Of a stretch of DNA of 43,759 nt, positions 38,999-43,759 are shown piece by piece (position 1 is the stretch's first letter; each line of letters opens with the position of its first letter). The translations under genes and the position numbers were made by a program. The notes beneath the pieces were generated by a model, which was not told the origin of the DNA, did no database searches, and saw only the letters and a list, made by a program, of their open reading frames with translations. Source of the DNA: Mycobacterium helveticum (GTDB taxonomy: Bacteria > Actinomycetota > Actinomycetes > Mycobacteriales > Mycobacteriaceae); the NCBI RefSeq assembly GCF_007714205.1, contig NZ_VMQU01000038.1:1-43759 (forward strand). Direction: 5' to 3'.

Positions 38999-39692
38999 CG
39001 GTGGCTAAGACCAACGGGAGCGACAGGTCTTCGGAGATCACGCTCGACAACGTTTCCGCCAGCGGCGAGTCGCTGTCGTGGACCACGCAGACGTCGAAGC
39101 CCCAAACCGGCCGGTGCCCGACGTGGGTCAGATACTTGAGCAGGTTGGTGACGGCCGGTTCGGCCGAAAGATCGATGCGGCCGTAAAACCGTCCCGGGTC
39201 GTCCCAAACAAAGGCCCGCCTCGACCAGGCGCGCGAAAAGTTGCCGGGCTCGCGTGCACGCCGCCGTCGCCTCCACCCGGTCGGGCGTGGTGATCTCGAG
39301 CTCGAAATAGATGGGAAACGTCGGTGCCGGCAGGTTCAGGCTGCCGTCGACGAGCGCTGGGTCGGTGCCGTCGGTGTCGATCTTGACCAGCGCCACGTCC
39401 CCGGCCTCGCCGACCAGTCGCCCGATGGGGACGACGCTGCCGTGTTCGGAGTAGGGCCCGTCGATCGGGTGGCCGTGCCGCCCCAGTGGAACAACGCCCG
39501 GGCGGGTTCGTCCTCGTGCGCGGTGACGTAGCAGTCCGCGACCGTGGCCCGATCCGCGAAGTGGCGAGCGACGTTGTCGCGCAGGTACGCCAGGAAGTAG
39601 TCCGACGGCTCCACGCACAGCACGTCCAGCGTGCTGTAGCGGGCGATGAGCGCCAGGGTGTCGTCGACGTCGGCGCCGATGTCCACCGCGAC
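38988..39692 (-). pseudogene. Decayed FkbM-type methyltransferase (5' end lost, two frameshifts)
   Basis: Conceptual reading on the minus strand gives a methyltransferase fragment in three frames. Frame 1 (39692 to about 39480): VAVDIGADVDDTLALIARY and VLCVEPSDYFLAYLRDNVA, the SAM-binding start of FkbM. Frame 2 (about 39480 to 39210): GHPIDGPYSEHGSVVP, VALVKIDTDGTDPALVDG and IYFELEITTPDRVE. Frame 3 (about 39210 to 38988): AFVWDDPGRFYGRIDLS through LPLVLATGNP and a TGA. Two single-base type shifts, near 39480 and 39210, join them. The N-terminal part before VAVDIG is missing, replaced by Mrr-like sequence. It should not make a functional enzyme. Confidence 0.78.
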
Positions 39693-40253
39693 ACCGCGGC
39701 GAACGAGCGACTCCCGACCGCCGTACCCCATCGCTTGAAGCAGCTTCAATGACAGTGATTCCAGGAATGCGGGCGGCTGGGCCAAGATTCTGTCGAGCAA
39801 TTCGGCTGCGAGCGTGTCGTACGAGTCCTCCACGAGCGCATTTACGGCTTCGCTCGGCGACACGTCGTCAGAGACGACGCTCACCGACTTCTCTACCTGT
39901 TTCTCGCTCTTGCGAGATCGGAAGTCTTGGTACTCAGGAAACTGTTGTAGGACATGCAAATCCACCCGGTGGAGATGTTCCTGAAGAACCTTCTTGCCGC
40001 GTTCGGACAGCAGGTAGCGTCCACGCTCTGGCCGTGTGAGAAGTCCGGCTTGAGCCATATGCGTTATCGCCCACGCGACCCTGTTGGTGAAGAGCTTCTG
40101 CTTACCGCTGGGCAACATCACCAGCCGATCCTCGTCGGAAATATTCAGCGCGGCCGCTATTTCGTCTCGAATCTGTGCAGTCGAGCGCGGTTGATCTCCG
40201 TCAAGTGCCACCAGGACGGGGCGCATCATCGTCTGGAAGTCGGGTATCGCCAT
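39693..40253 (-). pseudogene. Mrr-like restriction protein, N-terminal fragment
   Basis: From the ATG at 40253: MAIPDFQTMMRPVLVALDG, then LPSGKQKLFTNRVAWAITHMAQAGLL and RGRYLLSERGKKVLQ make a clear Mrr N-terminal winged-helix domain (residues 1-90). After a charged linker, LLDRILAQPPAFLESLSLKLLQAMGYGG is the start of the Mrr catalytic domain. The sequence then switches, without a break in frame, to FkbM methyltransferase at about 39692, so the PD-(D/E)XK nuclease core is absent. The chimeric frame stays open to 39336 and could still make a DNA-binding fragment. An alternative start is ATG 40271. Confidence 0.8.
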
Positions 40254-40499
40254 GAGGTTGACAGTAACCATTGACTGCCAGCGGCTGGGCGATGACCTCG
40301 CCAGGGGGTCTATTAGTCGTGGCCGGGATGGCTGTTGGACTGGAATAGGCTGCTAGAGGCAGATTTCAGCGACATGCGGACAGTCCTTCGGCCATGCTGT
40401 CAGTGCGGCCAACTAGCATGATGTGGGAGGCGAGTTACACGATTGGAATTTCATTCTGCCAGACTGGAAGGGCGGACATTACGGAGGGACTCGATAAGG
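40254..40499. promoter_or_regulatory. Divergent region between the Mrr fragment and the DUF5131 gene
   Basis: A -10 candidate TAGCAT (40414-40419) points toward the DUF5131 gene with a leader of about 75 bases and GGAGGG about 15 bases from the ATG. Base composition here is already lower in GC than in the left 38 kb. No repeat or integrase is visible. Confidence 0.35.
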
Positions 40500-41246
40500 A
40501 TGGCGGACCGGTCGGCAATCGAGTGGACGGAGGCTACTTGGAACCCCGTCACGGGGTGTGACCGGGTGTCGGCGGGCTGCGATCATTGCTACGCAATGAC
40601 ATTGTCGAAGCGCCTGAAGGCGATGGGATCGCATAAGTACCAAAATGACGGCGATCCAAGAACTTCCGGTCCAGGCTTCGCGGTCACTATGCATCCGCAG
40701 ACGCTTGATGAGCCGTTCCGGTGGCGCAATCCTCGCGTTGTCTTCGTAAATTCGATGGCAGACCTGTTCCACGCAAAAGTGACGTTGCCATTCATCCGCG
40801 AGATTTTTGAGGTGATGCGGGCGACTCCGCAGCACACTTACCAGATACTCACGAAGCGAAGCCTGCGACTATTGCGTTGCGCCGACAAACTCGATTGGCC
40901 ATCAAACGTCTGGATGGGCGTGTCCGTGGAAGATTCATCGGCCCTGTACCGTATCGATCATCTGCGCCAGGTGCCTGCTGCTGTCCGGTTCCTCTCGTGC
41001 GAACCGTTGCTCGGCGCGTTAGATGGGCTGGTGCTAGATGGCATCCATTGGGTCATCGCGGGAGGCGAGTCGGGACCGAATTACCGCCCAGTGGAGATTG
41101 ATTGGGTCCGTGGGGTTCGCGACATGTGCGATGAGTCGGGCGTCCCATTCTTCTTCAAACAGTGGGGTGGTCGAACGCCGAAAATGCTTGGGCGCGAATT
41201 GGACGGAAGACGCTGGGACGACATGCCCACGCGGGTCGTCAGCTAG
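40500..41246 (+). CDS. Three-Cys-motif radical-SAM-like protein (DUF5131, Gp37/Gp68 family)
   Basis: Protein of 248 residues. The N-terminus has IEWTEATWNPVTGC, then C20-x6-C27-x2-C30-Y, an iron-sulfur-type three-Cys motif spaced unlike the CX3CX2C of classical radical SAM enzymes. Further conserved blocks are RNPRVVFVNSMADLFH, TPQHTYQILTKRSLRL, NVWMGVSVED, FLSCEPLLGAL, WVIAGGESGPNYRP and VPFFFKQWGG, all typical of this phage- and island-borne family, which probably forms a TIM-barrel. The reaction is unknown. The ATG at 40500 (MADRSAIEW) matches family starts. It is convergent with tcmP, the two stops sharing CTAG. GC is clearly lower than in the core genes. Confidence 0.88.
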   Translation: MADRSAIEWTEATWNPVTGCDRVSAGCDHCYAMTLSKRLKAMGSHKYQNDGDPRTSGPGFAVTMHPQTLDEPFRWRNPRVVFVNSMADLFHAKVTLPFIREIFEVMRATPQHTYQILTKRSLRLLRCADKLDWPSNVWMGVSVEDSSALYRIDHLRQVPAAVRFLSCEPLLGALDGLVLDGIHWVIAGGESGPNYRPVEIDWVRGVRDMCDESGVPFFFKQWGGRTPKMLGRELDGRRWDDMPTRVVS

Positions 41247-42400
41247 TCGCTATCGCCGGGTGAGAAGACCTGGACGACCGAATCGCTGGGCCACGGGGAC
41301 TTAGCTTCTTCGACGGGTTGCACGCGCATCACGATGCCTTCGGCGCTCAACTGTCCCAGCGCGTTGCGCAGGTGAGTTTCTTTATAGCCCTGCGCAATGG
41401 CCCACCGATGCAGATCGGTGAATGTGACTGTCGAGCCTTGCAAGCTTTCAATGTAGGTGAGCAACCGATCAATGTCCGGCCCAAAGCTGAATGAGATCTG
41501 GGCGCTAGACCCTTTTCCTGCCGTTTCATCGAGCGACCAGCAGGCGTCATTCCAGCACTCTAAGCCGCTCTTGTGGTGCGTTCCGAAAATCAAGGCGTAG
41601 CGGCCGGTTTGACCACGGGCTTGCACGTCGAAAGCGCCCGTAAAACAGTTAAGAGACTCAAGCCGTTGGCGGTAGAGTCGCTTTACCGCTTCCTTGCTTT
41701 CAGCAACCGGCGCTTGCGGGTCAAGGGTCTGCCAGGATGTGCCACCGAAAAGTTGCGTTAGGACATCTACCATGGCGGGATTTCCCAGGTATCGATGAAT
41801 CTCGTCGAGCATCAAACTGATGATGACCTCGTTCTTTTTGCGGGCCGCGCAGGCGCTGACATCGGGCCACGGGATATCCTTCAACCCCCACGGGTCGATG
41901 ATCCACAGAGTTGCCTTGCCTTGCGGCGCATGCTGTTCCAGCACAAGTGGCAGTCGCTCACCGAATGGCCCCGGTTCTTGAGGCGCGTGAATAACTTTCG
42001 CGTCCTCGGGCAAGCCGGCCATGCGCTGCGTCAAGACAGCGACGCGCCGAACATCCTTATCGATGGTGACCAGATCCAGCTTGTTAAAGCGGTCATGGAA
42101 GCGGTGTTGGCGGTAAGCCTTCGCAATCATGACCGGGCTTCCGTCGAGGCCGTCGGAGTACCGACCCGAACCAGCGAATGCCTCGACGACAGTGGCATCG
42201 CCGCTCCATCGCCCTTGCAATATGCGCGGCATCCAGCAGTTGATGTATCGCCGATAGAACTGGTGCTTTACGCGGGTGTGCGGATCCGAGGGGTAGTCCA
42301 CCTCTTTCCGGATCTTCTCGCGCCTACTCAAGGTGTGGGTCCTACCACGCCGCGCCCCTTCTTGCCGTTGCTTACCCAGCGTAGAAGTCTGGTCCGGCAA
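41243..42400 (-). CDS. tcmP: Three-Cys-motif partner protein TcmP
   Basis: Protein of up to 385 residues of the TcmP family, named because it accompanies three-Cys-motif (DUF5131) proteins. Visible are PSDPHTRVKHQFYRRYINCW (about 37-56), a SAM/nucleotide-binding-like VVEAFAGSGRYSDGLDGSP (71-89), VTIDKD, and LWIIDPWGL (about 165-173), a DPPY-like position in a Rossmann-type methyltransferase fold. A winged-helix-like C-terminus (DLHRWAIAQGYKETHLRNAL) suggests nucleic-acid binding. Activity is not known. Start uncertain: TTG at 42400 has no Shine-Dalgarno, while TTG at 42331 has TAGGA and GTG at 42301 has GGAAAGAG upstream. Confidence 0.85.
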   Translation of the reverse strand: MPDQTSTLGKQRQEGARRGRTHTLSRREKIRKEVDYPSDPHTRVKHQFYRRYINCWMPRILQGRWSGDATVVEAFAGSGRYSDGLDGSPVMIAKAYRQHRFHDRFNKLDLVTIDKDVRRVAVLTQRMAGLPEDAKVIHAPQEPGPFGERLPLVLEQHAPQGKATLWIIDPWGLKDIPWPDVSACAARKKNEVIISLMLDEIHRYLGNPAMVDVLTQLFGGTSWQTLDPQAPVAESKEAVKRLYRQRLESLNCFTGAFDVQARGQTGRYALIFGTHHKSGLECWNDACWSLDETAGKGSSAQISFSFGPDIDRLLTYIESLQGSTVTFTDLHRWAIAQGYKETHLRNALGQLSAEGIVMRVQPVEEAKSPWPSDSVVQVFSPGDSD

Positions 42401-42572
42401 GATTGCTTAGACACGCGCAAGGGCTTGCGACCCAGCAGGGCGAGGTGGCGGAACATCGGCCCGGTCAGCGGTGCGGCGCTTTCGCCCTCCGGTCACGTCG
42501 GGCAGCATGGACGCATGACCAGACGATCCGAGGGCCACTTACGTCCGTCTGGCGCATGCGAACGGAGTAGTG
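42401..42572. promoter_or_regulatory. Divergent intergenic region tcmP / DUF4236 gene
   Basis: 172 bases holding the divergent starts. The DUF4236 gene has CGGAG seven bases before its ATG. No convincing -10 boxes or repeats were identified. Confidence 0.3.
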
Positions 42573-43436
42573 ATGTCCTGGCAGTACCGCAAGTCGAAGA
42601 AAGTCGGGCCGTTCCGCTTCACCGCCAGTAAGCGGGGAGTCTCAAGCAGCGTCGGTTTCGGGGGATACAGGGTGACCCGCCGCGCCGACGGTAGCTACCA
42701 GCGCACCGTCCGCATCCCCGGCACCGGCGTCTACAACACCCGCCGGATCGGCTCGCCGCGCCGACCACAGTCCGCACTGTCGAGTGGTGTCGGGTTCGGC
42801 GTCGGATTCATGCTCACCCGACTCCTGTTCTGGCCGCTCCTGATAATTGGCGTCCTTCTTTTGGTTTTCGCGTGGAAAGCCCTGTTGGTTTGGGGTCTCA
42901 TCATCACCGCCATCGTCTTGACGCGGCGCTATTTGCGGCAACGGCAACGGGCGGATGGGTTCGCCGACCTCAACGTCTCTGGCCCACTCGCCCAGACTGT
43001 CTGCCAGATACTTGACGCCAGTGTGGAGGCCAATGGCACGCTCAACATCAAAGATGCGCTCAACACGGTGTTAGATGCCAACCCGAGCCTCCCGGTAGTT
43101 GAGGCAGGGTCTTATATCGGCGGGATCATAGGCACCTACCGCCCGCAGTACAGGCCGCTGGTACCGGCCAACGTGGGCACCATTGCAGAAGACGCATACC
43201 GGGAACGGGTGTTCTTGCGAACACTCGCGAAGAACGGTGTCAACATTCGCCAGCCAATCGACCAGGCGCATACCGTCTGCCAAGTGCTGGATACCGGCGT
43301 GACGTTCGAACAGATGTCGTGGCGGGTGGCCAAACTCAATGACATTTCACCACTCGATGCGGCGCGCTTCGTAGGCACAGCCATAGCCGCCTACTGCCCT
43401 CAGCACAATTCATTGATGGAAGAGCCGCCCAAGTAG
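42573..43436 (+). CDS. DUF4236-membrane-DUF732 fusion protein
   Basis: Protein of 287 residues in three parts. Residues 1-55: DUF4236 (SWQYRKSKKVGPFRFTASKR, GVSSSVGFGGYRVTRR, GTGVYNTRR). Residues about 70-117: two closely spaced transmembrane helices (LLFWPLLIIGVLLLVFAW and ALLVWGLIITAIVL), placing both ends on the same side. Residues about 137-280: two DUF732-like units, TVCQILDASVEAN...IGTYRPQY and TVCQVLDTGVTFE...IAAYCPQH; only the second keeps the Cys pair expected to form a disulfide. DUF732 is otherwise typical of secreted mycobacterial proteins. Function unknown. The ATG at 42573 has CGGAG upstream; a GTG lies one codon earlier. Confidence 0.82.
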   Translation: MSWQYRKSKKVGPFRFTASKRGVSSSVGFGGYRVTRRADGSYQRTVRIPGTGVYNTRRIGSPRRPQSALSSGVGFGVGFMLTRLLFWPLLIIGVLLLVFAWKALLVWGLIITAIVLTRRYLRQRQRADGFADLNVSGPLAQTVCQILDASVEANGTLNIKDALNTVLDANPSLPVVEAGSYIGGIIGTYRPQYRPLVPANVGTIAEDAYRERVFLRTLAKNGVNIRQPIDQAHTVCQVLDTGVTFEQMSWRVAKLNDISPLDAARFVGTAIAAYCPQHNSLMEEPPK

Positions 43437-43759
43437 AGATCGAAAGCCCTGGTCGTGCCATGCGCCCGTTGCTCGACATGACGGCACGATATGAGGCGAA
43501 GGGCCGGGAGCGCGAGGGACAAGAGCATGCGTCCCACCACGCGACTATCGGGGCTGGAGGAACATCAACTATCGAAGCCATACGGCGGGTTGGCAACTGT
43601 TGTCAGACACACTGAGCGGGCATACGTCCTGCCACGCCAATTCATCGCCAGCCTGATCGCCCACCCGCACCGAATGGACGTTTGAGGTGTGTTTGAGTTA
43701 ATGAGCCATTCGCGGTTAGAAATACCCAGCCAGAACCGGGGTGTGCTCATTGATCATCT
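43437..43759. other. Right-end gap, no gene recognised
   Basis: 323 bases to the window edge. Short open frames on both strands have no family-like motifs and no good ribosome binding sites. The DNA is AT-richer after 43680 (TTTGAGTTAATGAGCC), which could be a promoter for a gene beyond the window. No att site or repeat was identified. Confidence 0.4.

Overview
This window is chromosomal DNA from a slow-growing Mycobacterium, most like the M. avium complex. Base composition is very GC-rich, stop-start overlaps of four bases (ATGA, GTGA) are common, and leaderless promoters of the TANNNT type occur. Gene order follows the M. tuberculosis Rv0867c-Rv0912 block almost one for one. It is not M. 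tuberculosis: several M. tuberculosis genes (PE/PPE genes, the LuxR cluster near citA) are absent, and other genes (a glutathionyl-hydroquinone-reductase-like protein, an SRPBCC protein, pdxH, a glycosyltransferase) stand in their place. Rv names and ortholog lengths are recalled, not searched.

Layout. 1-3.2 kb: 5' part of rpfA (resuscitation-promoting factor) with a c-di-AMP (ydaO-type) riboswitch leader, then moaD2-moaA2-yccF (molybdopterin synthesis and a membrane protein) and cspB. 3.4-8.7 kb: a GST-like reductase, a universal stress protein, an exported protein plus MFS transporter pair, and a DUF3027 protein. 8.8-13.4 kb: an SRPBCC protein, a small membrane protein, a MarR regulator-rRNA methylase-membrane protein operon, the cell-division regulator SepH, and serC. 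13.5-19.7 kb: a diiron oxygenase, fprB, and then two citrate synthases (citA, gltA2) on either side of pdxH. 19.7-26 kb: a carotenoid-dehydrogenase-like oxidoreductase, DUF2630, the arfABC acid-response operon, and the PrrAB two-component system. 26-35.9 kb: accD3 divergent from echA6, a metallo-hydrolase, a glycosyltransferase, a beta-lactamase-like lipoprotein overlapping ctpE, the Rv0909-Rv0910 small-protein/SRPBCC pair, and a membrane protein. 35.9-38.9 kb: two VOC proteins around a secreted DUF4185 protein, a putative arabinan hydrolase.

From about 39.0 kb the character changes. A decayed FkbM-type methyltransferase (two frameshifts) is fused in frame, at its broken 5' end, to the N-terminal half of an Mrr-like restriction protein. 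Beyond that junction GC content falls clearly, and the DNA carries a convergent pair of a three-Cys radical-SAM-like protein (DUF5131, Gp37/Gp68 family) and its known genomic partner TcmP (methyltransferase-like). After them comes an unusual DUF4236-membrane-DUF732 fusion. This right-hand segment is an accessory island inserted next to, or into, a methyltransferase gene, and is the most likely place for an undescribed system, plausibly one acting on nucleic acid or in defence.
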